From the NCBI GenBank assembly GCA_019638085.1, contig JAHBUL010000009.1, positions 124,001-188,000 on the forward strand: DNA of 64,000 nucleotides, read 5' to 3'. Position numbers and translations under genes: made by a program. The notes under the pieces were generated by a model, which did no database searches, was not told where the DNA came from, and worked only from the letters and a program-made list of their open reading frames with translations. The DNA comes from Flavobacteriales bacterium (GTDB lineage: Bacteria > Bacteroidota > Bacteroidia > Flavobacteriales_F > PHOS-HE28). Below are positions 1 through 8,138 of this stretch, in pieces (the stretch's first letter is position 1; every line of letters begins with the position of its first letter).

Positions 1-381
1 CAATGTGAGGTCAGCGTGCGCCGCATCGCCGAAAAAGAGCATGGATAACTGCTCTTGAAATACTGCACACAAGAGCACGATGCCCGCGCTCACTGCTGCC
101 AGGGGTCTCACCACCGCATGCAATAATCCTACGCGTTCCTCCCTTGTGGCAGCGATCGCGACAAAGCGAACCAATGCTACCCCCAGTCCGAAAAGAAGGA
201 TGGTCTGCAGAAAGGAAATAGTGCGGCGTACAACGGTATAGGGTTCGAAGCCTTCAGTTCCGAACTGGAGGACCGCCAGCTTATAGACCAGAACGGTGCC
301 TACGAGCACGAATCCTTCTGCCGCGTACGTAGTAACGTGAACGCGTTGATTCGAGGAGAGTCCGATCCGTGTGATCCTCAT
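1..381 (-). CDS. Polysaccharide flippase (Wzx/MATE-like), N-terminal part, cut by window edge
   Basis: The minus-strand reading frame starts with ATG at 381 and runs off the left edge, giving about 127 residues. It shows hydrophobic membrane segments and aligns by eye with the N-terminal third of the neighbouring complete flippase: both have a TVxRRTxSF stretch and then a LVRFVAxA or LTRFVAMS stretch at matching positions. Known members of this family move lipid-linked oligosaccharide units across the inner membrane during capsule, O-antigen or exopolysaccharide assembly. The ATG lies one base beyond the stop codon of the upstream gene, so the two are almost certainly cotranscribed. Only the N-terminus is visible, so the paralogy is well supported but the exact substrate is unknown. 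Confidence 0.75.
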   Translation of the reverse strand, partial: MRITRIGLSSNQRVHVTTYAAEGFVLVGTVLVYKLAVLQFGTEGFEPYTVVRRTISFLQTILLFGLGVALVRFVAIAATREERVGLLHAVVRPLAAVSAGIVLLCAVFQEQLSMLFFGDAAHADLTL

Positions 382-382
382 T

Positions 383-2194
383 TCACGGCTTCGTCTCATT
401 CGCCCCCTTATGCAAGGCCACCTCCCGCAAAAAGCTCAGCGTGCCTTCCATGCTCCCGTTGCCGTCCTCACCCAAGGGCAACACGGCCACTTCACTTTGT
501 CTCCACCACAGATGGTCCTTCACTTGCTCATCCGAGCAGATAATGCCGGAAGCGAAAAATGCGGCCACTTGGCTGAACAAGCCTCCCATCCATGGCTTTG
601 CGATGCCCTTTACCTCTCGCCGGTCCAGATCATCACCCATGAAAGTGACCACCACCGGCACTGTGCTGGTAAGCACACCGAAAAGGGCGGCCACGGAGCC
701 ATAGTGAACGTGTACGGCATCCGGTCGCTTTTCCCGAAGGAGTTTTTTGAACCTTCTGCGGGCCGCCCACAGTCGCATGAATGAGGTTCGGCTTTCCAAG
801 TGGAACAGTGTGACCTCGCAGCCCATATCGGCCAATGCTCGTGCTTGCTTCTTGGAGGCGGCGAAGGTGGTACCCTCAGCGCGGTCGGGGATCAGCACCA
901 CAAGCCTCAATTCACCTGTGGCCCTGGTGCTCAACCGCCTCAACTCACTACGCACGTATCGCACATCGCGCCATGTGGCCCAGCCCAGCCAGAACATGGA
1001 CAGGACCAGCACCACGCCCATGGTGTACCAGGGTGTGGGTATGGCCAAATGCACAACGCTTCCCAGCAACAGGATGCCAAAGGCTGCGGTCAAGTTCATG
1101 CCGTTGCGCGGTGTGTGGAAGTAGGCGTCCAGCACACTGCGCATACCGTTGAAAAAGGCAAAGGGCAAGGCACCGATGAAGATGATGCGGGCCATCGGGA
1201 TGTAGGCGGCACCAGAAGGCCCCAGATAGGCCAGCAACAACGGTTCCGAGAGCAGTTCGAAGCCCAGCATGAGCGCTACCGATGCGGCCAGTATTACCCA
1301 GGTCATCCGGCCGATGCTCTGTTCCAAGGAAGCATGTTCGCCAGCAGCCAGGCGCCCGGCCGTAGCAGGAAGCAGGAGCAGCGCCACAGGGGAGAACGCT
1401 GCTGCGGCCAGGTTCAACAAAGTGGCACCGAAGCCCACTTCGCCACTGACATCAAGCCCATGTGTACGCAGGGCCACATAGCCGGGCACCGTGAGCAGGG
1501 CACCCAAAGCGATATCACCCGGTACGCGCGGCAATCCGTAGCGCAGCAGTTCGCTTCGCTCCCGCCGCATCTTCTTCTTGCGCGGGGCCATGATCGCAGG
1601 CACGATGGAGAGCAGCGGGGTGGCCACCCATGCAATCCCGGTAGCCCATAGCACAGTGACCATGTCCGACCACAGTAGGAATGCTGCGCACGGCGCGATC
1701 GCCAGCACCATCAACTGGACGGCATTGGCGGACACCATGGCCTGCTTCCCACGGAGGAAACCGTAGGCAACACCGTGCAGGCTGATGCCCACCGTCATCA
1801 ATGCCAATGGAGGAATGAGTTCCGCACTGGCCTCCGAGCCGAACACAGCCCATGCCAATGGCTTGGCCAGAAGCACCGACAGCACCATGGTCAACACACT
1901 GAGGGGTACCACCCAGGCCAAAGCACCGCGTAGATAGCCACGCTGCTGTTCGGGCTCCCGGCTCATGGCCACGAAGCGGGTAAGACCTACCATGGCGCCC
2001 ATCAGGATCACGGGGAAGACGAAGGAAACGGTACGCCTCACGATCACATAGATATCCAAGTCCTGTTTCCCCAATTGGGAAGCCAGCCGATAGGTGAGCA
2101 CCATACCCAGCATGGAAAGCCCCTCAGTAAGGTAGGTCAGCAGGCTATCCCTTCCTTGCGGAGAATTAAGGAAGCCCTTGATCTTTCCGGCCAT
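383..2194 (-). CDS. Oligosaccharide flippase fused to a GT4-type N-terminal glycosyltransferase domain
   Basis: This is a 603-residue protein. Residues about 5-420 are a multi-helix flippase of the polysaccharide biosynthesis/MATE type. Residues about 430-600 are soluble and resemble the N-terminal Rossmann half of a GT4/GT-B glycosyltransferase, with LRLVVLIPDR, DAVHVHYGSVAALFG and VVVTFMGDD stretches. The C-terminal donor-nucleotide half of GT-B is absent, so the fused domain is incomplete as an enzyme and may only bind acceptor lipid or a partner. The ATG at 2194 is preferred over an upstream ATG at 2251 because a TACTTTCG -7 motif ends six bases before it and the upstream 19 residues look non-native. 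The following gene is a second flippase one base away. Confidence 0.8.
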   Translation of the reverse strand: MAGKIKGFLNSPQGRDSLLTYLTEGLSMLGMVLTYRLASQLGKQDLDIYVIVRRTVSFVFPVILMGAMVGLTRFVAMSREPEQQRGYLRGALAWVVPLSVLTMVLSVLLAKPLAWAVFGSEASAELIPPLALMTVGISLHGVAYGFLRGKQAMVSANAVQLMVLAIAPCAAFLLWSDMVTVLWATGIAWVATPLLSIVPAIMAPRKKKMRRERSELLRYGLPRVPGDIALGALLTVPGYVALRTHGLDVSGEVGFGATLLNLAAAAFSPVALLLLPATAGRLAAGEHASLEQSIGRMTWVILAASVALMLGFELLSEPLLLAYLGPSGAAYIPMARIIFIGALPFAFFNGMRSVLDAYFHTPRNGMNLTAAFGILLLGSVVHLAIPTPWYTMGVVLVLSMFWLGWATWRDVRYVRSELRRLSTRATGELRLVVLIPDRAEGTTFAASKKQARALADMGCEVTLFHLESRTSFMRLWAARRRFKKLLREKRPDAVHVHYGSVAALFGVLTSTVPVVVTFMGDDLDRREVKGIAKPWMGGLFSQVAAFFASGIICSDEQVKDHLWWRQSEVAVLPLGEDGNGSMEGTLSFLREVALHKGANETKP

Positions 2195-2200
2195 GGACGG

Positions 2201-2208
2201 CGAAAGTA
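2201..2208 (-). promoter_or_regulatory. -7 promoter element, TACTTTCG
   Basis: It matches the Bacteroidota TAnnTTTG motif at seven of eight positions and ends six bases before the flippase ATG at 2194. This implies a very short or absent 5' leader and helps decide the start codon. Confidence 0.5.
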
Positions 2209-2313
2209 GCCTATACAGGCACTTCCTGTGGGATCCATCAGCCCTCCGCACCGTTCATCCTCAATGCCGGAGACCACGCACGGCAGAGCGCCTATCTTTC
2301 GCATCGTATTCAG

Positions 2314-2766
2314 ATGGAAATGGAATTCTTTCAGTGGTATTGGTGGGCAGCGATCGCGCTGTTGATGATGATCTTGGAGATCTTTCTCCCCGGCTTCTTC
2401 CTTTTCTGCTTGGGGATAGGCTGCATCGGAGCGAGCATAACGGCCGGCCTCGGATTTGGTCCTGCTGGCCAGTTGCTTGTCTTCTCCGTCTTTTCATTGG
2501 TTGCCTTCTTTACTGTACGCCCCGTGCTAATGAAGCGCTTTTGGAAGAAGGACCACATACGCACCAATGCGGACGCGCTGGTCGGGATGCGCGGCTACGT
2601 TAGCCAGGACTTTGACCCCGGGCTCCGGTTGGGCCGTGTTCAGGTAGGTGGCGACGACTGGCGCGCAGAAAGTCTTTCCGACACCCCTTTACGGACCGGC
2701 GACTTGATCGCTGTGATCCGTGTTGAAAGCAACACCCTCATCGTGAAACCCCTAACCACCATTTGA
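2314..2766 (+). CDS. NfeD-family membrane protein
   Basis: This is a 150-residue protein with about three N-terminal membrane helices (residues 5-75) and a C-terminal soluble domain of about 65 residues beginning ALVGMRGYVSQ and including GRVQVGGDDWRAES, the pattern of the NfeD OB-fold. NfeD proteins pair with SPFH/stomatin proteins and are thought to organise membrane microdomains or support stomatin function. The partner gene begins three bases after this stop, so the two form an operon. A second ATG at 2320 could also serve as the start. A TATCTTTCG motif lies about 15 bases upstream, consistent with a short leader. Confidence 0.88.
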   Translation: MEMEFFQWYWWAAIALLMMILEIFLPGFFLFCLGIGCIGASITAGLGFGPAGQLLVFSVFSLVAFFTVRPVLMKRFWKKDHIRTNADALVGMRGYVSQDFDPGLRLGRVQVGGDDWRAESLSDTPLRTGDLIAVIRVESNTLIVKPLTTI

Positions 2767-2769
2767 ACC

Positions 2770-3765
2770 ATGACCCCCGGAACCATCATTCTGCTATTGA
2801 TCGCATTCTTCGTCATCTTCATCGTTGCCAAGGGCGTCCGCATCGTCCAGCAGAGCGAGGCCATGATCATTGAGCGCTTCGGCAAGTACCGCGAAACCCT
2901 AACGGCCGGATTCAACGTCATCATCCCGGTCTTCGACAAGCCACGCGAGATCATCTTCCGCTACTCGCGCGAACTGCCCGACGGGAACAAGTTCGTGCAA
3001 TTCGTGAAAAAGGAACGCATCGACCTGCGTGAAACGGTGTATGATTTCCCGAAGCAGAGCGTGATCACCAAGGACAACGTGGGTACGGAGATCAACGCCC
3101 TGCTCTACTTCCAGGTCATGGACCCCGTGAAGGCGGTGTACGAGATCGAGAACTTGCCACAGGCCATCGAGAAGCTCACCCAGACCACGCTGCGTAACGT
3201 GATCGGCGAGCTGGACCTGGACGAATGCCTCACCAGCCGCGACACGATCAACGCCAAATTGCGGCATATCCTCGATGAGGCCAGCAACAAGTGGGGCGTA
3301 AAGGTGAACCGTGTGGAGCTCCAGGACATCAACCCGCCACGTGACATTCGCGAGGCCATGGAGAAGCAGATGCGTGCCGAACGTGACAAACGCGCGCAGA
3401 TCATCGATGCCGAGGGTACGAAGCGTGCAGTGATCCTACAGGCTGAAGCCGTACAACAGAAGCAGATCAACGAAGCTGATGGCCAGAAGCAGGCCCAGAT
3501 CCTCGAGGCCGAAGGCGACGCTCAGGCACGTATCCGTCGCGCACAGGGCGAGGCCGAGGCCATCCGTCTGGTCACGGAAGCCATCTCAGGCGCACATGCC
3601 GACCCGGCCAACTATTTGATCGCGATGCGCTACTTGGAGACCCTGCAGGAAATGACCTCCGGCAAGGACAACAAGGTGGTATACATCCCTTACGAGGCCA
3701 CCGGAGTGCTGAGCAGTTTGGGAGGCATCAAGGATATGCTGGACGTTTCGAAAAAGCTGGTATAG
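2770..3765 (+). CDS. SPFH/stomatin-like protein (QmcA type)
   Basis: This is a 331-residue SPFH protein with an N-terminal membrane anchor (residues about 3-20). The band-7 domain follows (VQQSEAMIIERFGKYRETL, then DINPPRDIREAMEKQMRAER). After it comes a long alanine/glutamate/glutamine-rich coiled coil made of repeated QAEAVQQKQINEADGQKQAQ-like heptads. Length and order match QmcA/YbbK proteins, which form large oligomeric rings on membranes and associate with NfeD and with FtsH-type proteases. It is the second gene of the NfeD operon, and a rho-independent terminator follows it. Confidence 0.92.
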   Translation: MTPGTIILLLIAFFVIFIVAKGVRIVQQSEAMIIERFGKYRETLTAGFNVIIPVFDKPREIIFRYSRELPDGNKFVQFVKKERIDLRETVYDFPKQSVITKDNVGTEINALLYFQVMDPVKAVYEIENLPQAIEKLTQTTLRNVIGELDLDECLTSRDTINAKLRHILDEASNKWGVKVNRVELQDINPPRDIREAMEKQMRAERDKRAQIIDAEGTKRAVILQAEAVQQKQINEADGQKQAQILEAEGDAQARIRRAQGEAEAIRLVTEAISGAHADPANYLIAMRYLETLQEMTSGKDNKVVYIPYEATGVLSSLGGIKDMLDVSKKLV

Positions 3766-3787
3766 TCCATTCTTCATTTTTCATTGC

Positions 3788-3818
3788 AAAAAGGTCGCTT
3801 TCACCAGGCGACCTTTTT
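3788..3818 (+). terminator. Rho-independent terminator of the NfeD/SPFH operon
   Basis: Perfect 11-bp arms (3788-3798 and 3808-3818) flank a 9-base loop, and the right arm ends in five T residues. It lies 23 bases after the SPFH stop codon. Confidence 0.85.
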
Positions 3819-3874
3819 GTGTTGGGCCCGGAGTACAGCTGTAACCTCTGGTTTGAAGTGGTACCTTCGTGGGG

Positions 3875-4195
3875 ATGAAACGCACTTATGACACCCTGTC
3901 CTCAGCCGTGAACGACCTGCAAGTCCGCGGCTATACCGATGATCTGATCCTTCAGGACGAATGCTTGGTCTGCAGCGGTAAGAACACCTCTCTCCATCCG
4001 GACGAATTCCAGATCGATGAATTCCATCGCTTCGAGGGGGAGTCCGATCCCGGTGATTCCAGCATCGTATATGCGGTAAGCTCGGAGAAGCATGCCATCA
4101 AGGGAATACTGGTGAGCGCTTTCGGAGCTGAAGCTTCCCGCTTGACCCAAAGCATGGTGGCGAAACTGGCCACCCACCCGGCTCAACACACCTGA
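3875..4195 (+). CDS. Small conserved Bacteroidota protein (often mislabelled phosphoribosylpyrophosphate synthetase), copy 1
   Basis: This is a 106-residue soluble acidic protein starting MKRTYDTLSSAVNDLQVRG. The conserved core contains QIDEFHRFEGESDP and SIVYAVSSEKHAIKGILV. Members of this family from Bacteroidota are often given the name phosphoribosylpyrophosphate synthetase, but the protein is about one third the length of a real PRPP synthetase and shows no PRPP or ATP loop, so I treat its function as unknown. A conserved cysteine pair (CLVC) could bind metal or form a disulfide. The ATG at 3875 is chosen because TACCTTCG ends six bases before it. The next gene is a paralogue. Confidence 0.75.
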   Translation: MKRTYDTLSSAVNDLQVRGYTDDLILQDECLVCSGKNTSLHPDEFQIDEFHRFEGESDPGDSSIVYAVSSEKHAIKGILVSAFGAEASRLTQSMVAKLATHPAQHT

Positions 4196-4258
4196 GCCGC
4201 TTTGGCCAAGGGCCTGCATGGCAATACTTTCATCCCTGATCCAATAAAAGCCGTAGCG

Positions 4259-4573
4259 ATGGCACGTACATATGACACCCTGTCCCAAGCCGTGAACGAC
4301 TTACAAGCACGCGGCTATACCGATGATCTGGTGCTTCACGACGAGTGCGTCATTTGCAATGAGAGCAACGCAGCACTGAAGCCGGAAGAATTCAACATTG
4401 ATGAGTTTCATCGCTTCGAGGGGGAATCCAACCCCAGCGACGAGAGCATTGTATACGCGATCAGCTCCACAAAGCACAATGTGAAGGGTGTGTTGGTGAA
4501 TGCCTTCGGTCCGGGCGCCAGCAGCCTCAACCAAGCGATGGTGGCCAAGCTGGCCACCCATCGAGTTGCCTAA
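4259..4573 (+). CDS. Small conserved Bacteroidota protein, tandem paralogue (copy 2)
   Basis: This 104-residue protein is clearly homologous to the preceding one. It shares RTYDTLSxAVNDLQ, RGYTDDL, ECxxC, FxIDEFHRFEGES and MVAKLATH. It starts at ATG 4259 (MARTYDTLSQ), which matches copy 1 exactly, so upstream in-frame codons are not used. The two copies lie head to tail 63 bases apart and have diverged at many positions, so the duplication is old rather than an assembly artefact. No catalytic motif is recognised. The function is unknown. Confidence 0.75.
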   Translation: MARTYDTLSQAVNDLQARGYTDDLVLHDECVICNESNAALKPEEFNIDEFHRFEGESNPSDESIVYAISSTKHNVKGVLVNAFGPGASSLNQAMVAKLATHRVA

Positions 4574-4583
4574 GCGGATAAGC

Positions 4584-5174
4584 TCAGTTGGCCGATAGGT
4601 CGAAGGTGAGTTCCACCAGATCGTCGATCATCTTATCACCAAGGGCATCGAAGAACTGCCCTGAGCGATATTTGATGTCGTACAGGGTGCGATCGAAAAC
4701 AATGGTACCTGCAGCACGCACTCCGGCACTTTCCTTCCACGCCAGAACATCAAATGTTATCGGCTTGGTAATGCCCTTGATCGTGAGATCACCGGTAACG
4801 GTGTAGTTGGGCATCCCTGCCTCCACCCCATCCTTCTTCTCCACCAATTTTGTCTTAAAGCGCGCTGTTGCAAACTCACCCGTATTGAAGAAATCCTTCG
4901 ACTTGAGATGTCCTACGAGCCTCTCTGCACTTTCGGGATTCAGGTCCAGATTTGTAATGCTGGTCATGTCCATGACCACCTCGGCATGAGTAAGGCCATC
5001 GGCTGACCATCCGATGGCGCCACTTTGCACCTGTATGTTCCCATTGTGCTGACCGGTCACTTTCTTGCCTGTCCAAACAAGTTTGGCGGCGCTGGTATCA
5101 ACGGTGTGGGTGGTTTGGGCCATGATGGCCGTGGTGAAAGCCAAGGAAAGGGCAATGGAAAGTGCTTTGATCAT
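4584..5174 (-). CDS. YceI-family periplasmic lipid-binding-like protein
   Basis: This is a 196-residue protein with a signal peptide (MIKALSIALSLAFTTAIMAQ) and a YceI lipocalin-like beta-barrel. Typical features are WTGKKVTGQHNG near the N-terminus, then HLKSKDFFNTGEFATARF, VTGDLTIKGITKPITF and VELTFDLSAN at the end. YceI proteins bind polyisoprenoid lipids in the periplasm. The ATG at 5174 places the signal peptide directly at the N-terminus. A MarR regulator gene lies 60 bases upstream on the same strand, a pairing common in Bacteroidota, which suggests the regulator controls this gene or the whole unit. Confidence 0.92.
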   Translation of the reverse strand: MIKALSIALSLAFTTAIMAQTTHTVDTSAAKLVWTGKKVTGQHNGNIQVQSGAIGWSADGLTHAEVVMDMTSITNLDLNPESAERLVGHLKSKDFFNTGEFATARFKTKLVEKKDGVEAGMPNYTVTGDLTIKGITKPITFDVLAWKESAGVRAAGTIVFDRTLYDIKYRSGQFFDALGDKMIDDLVELTFDLSAN

Positions 5175-5234
5175 GTGTTGGTGTTTTGGCAAAGAGGAAA
5201 TGTGTGCGAATGAAGGTCAGGAAGTATGTTCGGC

Positions 5235-5687
5235 TCAAGAACGCAACTTGTCCAGCAAGGTGTTCATGGCCTCGGCCTCGTCCTTGGTCAATTTCTGTGC
5301 CACCAGGTCCACCACGCGCTCGGTCCCCTTGTCCATGGAATTGACCAGTTCCTTGCCTTTGGCACTGATCAACAGGTGAACCACGCGACGGTCATCGGTG
5401 CAGCGCTCACGGATCACAAGTCCTTTGGCGATGAGCTTATCGGTGAGCCTAGTGGCATTGGGTGCCCTGTCCAACATGCGTTGCAGTACGTCCCGCATGC
5501 TCATCTTCTTGCCATCGGCCCCGCGGAGGATCCTTAGGATATTGTACTGCTGTGGGCTGAGGTCATAGGGGCGCAACCGCTCGGCATCCATATGCTTCAA
5601 CCAATTGGAGGTGAACATGAGGTTGAGGAGGAGCTTTTGGTGCTCGCTCTTGAACTCCATGATGAGTTCCTTTTCGATCTTCACCAT
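5235..5687 (-). CDS. MarR-family transcriptional regulator
   Basis: This is a 150-residue winged-helix protein. The core reads LSPQQYNILRILRG, then APNATRLTDKLIAKGLVIRE (recognition helix) and CTDDRRVVHLLISAKGKEL (wing), the usual MarR layout. These proteins dimerise and usually repress their own promoter and a neighbouring gene until a small ligand or oxidation releases them. The YceI gene downstream is the likely target. A perfect TAACTTTG -7 box ends four bases before the ATG at 5687, so either the mRNA is leaderless from that ATG or translation begins at the second methionine (5660, MEFKSE). Confidence 0.9.
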   Translation of the reverse strand: MVKIEKELIMEFKSEHQKLLLNLMFTSNWLKHMDAERLRPYDLSPQQYNILRILRGADGKKMSMRDVLQRMLDRAPNATRLTDKLIAKGLVIRERCTDDRRVVHLLISAKGKELVNSMDKGTERVVDLVAQKLTKDEAEAMNTLLDKLRS

Positions 5688-5691
5688 GGTA

Positions 5692-5699
5692 CAAAGTTA
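5692..5699 (-). promoter_or_regulatory. -7 promoter element, TAACTTTG, abutting the MarR start codon
   Basis: It is an exact match to TAnnTTTG, four bases before the ATG at 5687. The expected transcription start falls on or within a base or two of the ATG. Confidence 0.6.
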
Positions 5700-5778
5700 G
5701 CTGATCATATTTTACATGGAGAATAATTTGGCCCAACTTTCCCAACAACCGTATTTTGGGCCCAAGAACAGAACACAC

Positions 5779-6444
5779 ATGCGCATCCTGCTTTCACTTT
5801 TCCTGACGACCGGGTTCCTTTACACGGCATGCACCCAGAATGAACCCGCACGAACGGGCGGCGCACCAGCCCCGGAGTCCACTACTGGGCAAATGGATGC
5901 TGTTGACCCCAAGGCCGGCGACTCCCTGCTCAAGGTAATGGGCCCCTTGGAAGGCAAGGTGGTAGCGGACATGTTCGCTGGCGATGGCTATTATACATGG
6001 AAACTGCTTGGCGCCGGTGCCCGCGTACTCGCCATTGATGATGATCCGGCCCACATCGCAGCTTTGGAGGCACGCAAGAAAAGCGAAGGCATTGAGGATG
6101 ACCGCCTGCTGATCCGTGAAACCACACCGGGCGTAACGGGGCTGATGCCGAATGAGGTGGACCTGGCCTTGATCACGCGGGAGTATTCCACCTTAGGGGA
6201 TCGCGCAGCTTGGTTCGCTCAGTTATTGGCCGGCGTGAAGGATCCCCATACCTTCTACATGGTAAATTACCTTCCTCAGCAATCACCGGGTGGTCCCCCA
6301 CTTTCCCAGCGCATGAACTACGAACGTGTGGCCGATGAGCTCATGGAGTTCGGATATGACGACGTAGGCATCATGTACAAGACGATCCCATACCGCTATA
6401 TCCTCTTCGGTTCCGTCCCGCCGTTGACCCCCGAAGACGAATAG
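5779..6444 (+). CDS. Lipoprotein with a class I SAM-methyltransferase-like domain
   Basis: This is a 221-residue protein. MRILLSLFLTTGFLYTAC is a lipoprotein signal with Cys18 as the lipid-bearing residue. The rest resembles a Rossmann methyltransferase: motif I VVADMFAGDGYYTWKLLGAG, then VLAIDDDP at the end of strand 2, and DLALITREY near motif IV. Extracytoplasmic location is odd for a SAM-dependent enzyme because SAM is not expected in the periplasm, yet lipoproteins of this kind recur in Bacteroidota. The substrate is unknown. The start is set at ATG 5779 by the signal peptide; an upstream in-frame ATG at 5716 would hide it. It diverges from the MarR gene. Confidence 0.75.
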   Translation: MRILLSLFLTTGFLYTACTQNEPARTGGAPAPESTTGQMDAVDPKAGDSLLKVMGPLEGKVVADMFAGDGYYTWKLLGAGARVLAIDDDPAHIAALEARKKSEGIEDDRLLIRETTPGVTGLMPNEVDLALITREYSTLGDRAAWFAQLLAGVKDPHTFYMVNYLPQQSPGGPPLSQRMNYERVADELMEFGYDDVGIMYKTIPYRYILFGSVPPLTPEDE

Positions 6445-6516
6445 CGCAATACGGACCGGACCTTTATGCCAACGCCAAGGCCGCTCCCGGCCCATTTGGG
6501 TAAAGGCACCTGAACC

Positions 6517-7308
6517 CTACTCGGCGGACTTCTCCTCGTGTACCTCCTTCAGGACGATGTTATCCAAGTAGTAGTACGCGTATTGGTTGTCGGGTCCTTC
6601 AATGATCCGCTCCGTATCGAAGATGGCCGTGGGGAATGTTCCGATGATCAAGTACTCCTCATCACCATCGGCCTTGAACCTACCTTTGATCTCCACCCAA
6701 ACTCCGCGCTCCTTCAGGATCGCCTCTTCCACCACCTGTGGTCGTTCACGCAGGAAACTGCGGTTCTGGTAATTCAGCTTCAGGGGTGAGAGATAGGCCC
6801 CGATACCCGCAACGGCCCGATCGCTATTGCCCGCTAAGGCCACGTAAAAACTGATCTCATACTCCTGACCTTCCTTCAAGAGGCGTGGCAATGCGATCCA
6901 TGGATATTCCGAATAGGCGCTCCACCCCGGCATGAACGGGTCCTCGGGATCGCCGTCATAATCCCGGCGTTGATCATCCTTCCATGCGAAGAAACCAGCA
7001 TACCGATCACCGTCCTGCGGCTCCATGGTCCCGTAAAAGTTCTCCGGGATCCCTACGGTCTTAGCCGAAGCCCTATTGCTGAAGAGTTCAGCCATCCCGA
7101 TGGTCACATTATCCCAACCTTCGGCCCGGCTTAATTGATCGAAGGTATTGGGCTCCTTGGTAATGTCCTCGAAACTACCGTTAGGTATAAGATTCGGCGA
7201 ATCAGTAGTTTGAGCCATCGAACTTCCAGCTATCATGCAGACGGACAGAAGCACTAGGGAGCCGGATTGAATTCGGTTATTCAAGGATCTGGTGGGGTGG
7301 AATATCAT
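6517..7308 (-). CDS. Secreted protein of unknown function with a carbohydrate-binding-like domain
   Basis: This is a 263-residue protein with a signal peptide (cleavage near SSMAQ, residues about 29-33). The mature protein begins NLIPNGSFED, an opening common to jelly-roll carbohydrate-binding modules and to OmpA-linked surface proteins of Bacteroidota. The text EISFYVALAGNSD and the late YYLDNIVLKEVHE also fit that fold. No OmpA domain or sorting tail is present. The gene overlaps the msrA stop codon by four bases, so it is cotranscribed with msrA, although no functional link is obvious. Confidence 0.6.
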   Translation of the reverse strand: MIFHPTRSLNNRIQSGSLVLLSVCMIAGSSMAQTTDSPNLIPNGSFEDITKEPNTFDQLSRAEGWDNVTIGMAELFSNRASAKTVGIPENFYGTMEPQDGDRYAGFFAWKDDQRRDYDGDPEDPFMPGWSAYSEYPWIALPRLLKEGQEYEISFYVALAGNSDRAVAGIGAYLSPLKLNYQNRSFLRERPQVVEEAILKERGVWVEIKGRFKADGDEEYLIIGTFPTAIFDTERIIEGPDNQYAYYYLDNIVLKEVHEEKSAE

Positions 7309-7868
7309 TTCAGTTGGTCTTTGAATGCCTTGCGGAATTGCTCCATTTTAGGCTGGATCACCATGCGGCAATACCCTTGTTCGGGATTGTTGGCAAAGTA
7401 ATCGTGGTGGTAGTTCTCGGCAGGGTAAAACTCTTCCATCGCCACGATCTCCGTTACGATGGGTCGTTCCCACGCGCCGCTTTTATTCAAGCGTTCCCGT
7501 TGATCGAGTGCTTTCGTTTTCTGATCATCATCGGTAAAGAAGATCGCGGAGCGGTACTGGGTGCCTACATCCCCTCCCTGCCGGTTGAGCGAGGTGGGAT
7601 CATGTGTCTTCCAAAAAACCTCCAGGAGCTGATCATAGGTGATCACCTGCGGGTCGAATATGAGCCGTGAAACCTCCGCATGTCCAGTATCACCTTCACA
7701 CACATCCTTATAGTTGGCACGTGCGGGATCGCCGCCCATATAGCCCGGCTTCACCTCCAGCACGCCCTTCAATTCAGTAAAAACCGCTTCGGAACACCAG
7801 AAGCATCCGGTGCCGAAGACCGCGATGGAACTCCGGTCGGAATTCACAGGGGGGACAGAGTTGGTCAT
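7305..7868 (-). CDS. msrA: Peptide-methionine (S)-S-oxide reductase
   Basis: This is a 187-residue protein. It carries the MsrA active-site motif GCFWCSE at residues 21-27, followed by VKPGYMGG, HAEVSRLIFDP and EEFYPAENYHHDYF, all typical of the family. It reduces methionine-S-sulfoxide in proteins and free methionine to repair oxidative damage in the cytoplasm. The start at ATG 7868 gives normal length; in-frame codons further upstream would run into the terminator of the tRNA-Gly gene. The downstream gene overlaps by four bases. A GACCTTTG sequence about 12 bases upstream is a candidate -7 box. Confidence 0.95.
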   Translation of the reverse strand: MTNSVPPVNSDRSSIAVFGTGCFWCSEAVFTELKGVLEVKPGYMGGDPARANYKDVCEGDTGHAEVSRLIFDPQVITYDQLLEVFWKTHDPTSLNRQGGDVGTQYRSAIFFTDDDQKTKALDQRERLNKSGAWERPIVTEIVAMEEFYPAENYHHDYFANNPEQGYCRMVIQPKMEQFRKAFKDQLK

Positions 7869-7901
7869 TATGCTTTGCAAAGGTCGTTCACGGAGACCTA
7901 A

Positions 7902-7936
7902 CAAAAAGGAGGCCCCGATTCCAAAAACCGGGGCCT
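7902..7936 (-). terminator. Rho-independent terminator of tRNA-Gly
   Basis: Perfect 8-bp GC-rich arms (7929-7936 and 7910-7917) are followed on the minus strand by a T-rich tract at 7903-7907. It lies directly after the tRNA-Gly 3' end. Confidence 0.85.
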
Positions 7937-7937
7937 G

Positions 7938-8010
7938 AGCGGGAAACGGGACTCGAACCCGCGACCCTCAGCTTGGGAAGCTGATGCTCTACCAACTGAG
8001 CTACTCCCGC
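7938..8010 (-). tRNA. tRNA-Gly(CCC)
   Basis: The minus strand folds into a complete cloverleaf. It has a 7-bp acceptor stem (GCGGGAG with TTCCCGC), a D-arm AGTTGGTA, an anticodon stem TCAGC/GCTGA with loop TTCCCAA giving anticodon CCC, and a T-arm GCGGGTTCGAGTCCCGT. The discriminator is T. CCA is not encoded. Total length is 73 nt. Confidence 0.95.
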
Positions 8011-8138
8011 TTATGGGGGCGAATGTAGTACTGGGTTCCATTCCTTTGTACACTTCCATGATGAGCAAGATCCAGCTTCATATGGGCTTAACCTATCATC
8101 CGGTAAAACATCGTCACTTTACAGGCGAACCAATTGAT

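Noticed and set aside
3875-4195. Name phosphoribosylpyrophosphate synthetase for the small tandem genes
   Set aside because: At 106 residues with no PRPP-binding or ATP loop, the protein cannot be a PRPP synthetase; the label seems to be an inherited misannotation.
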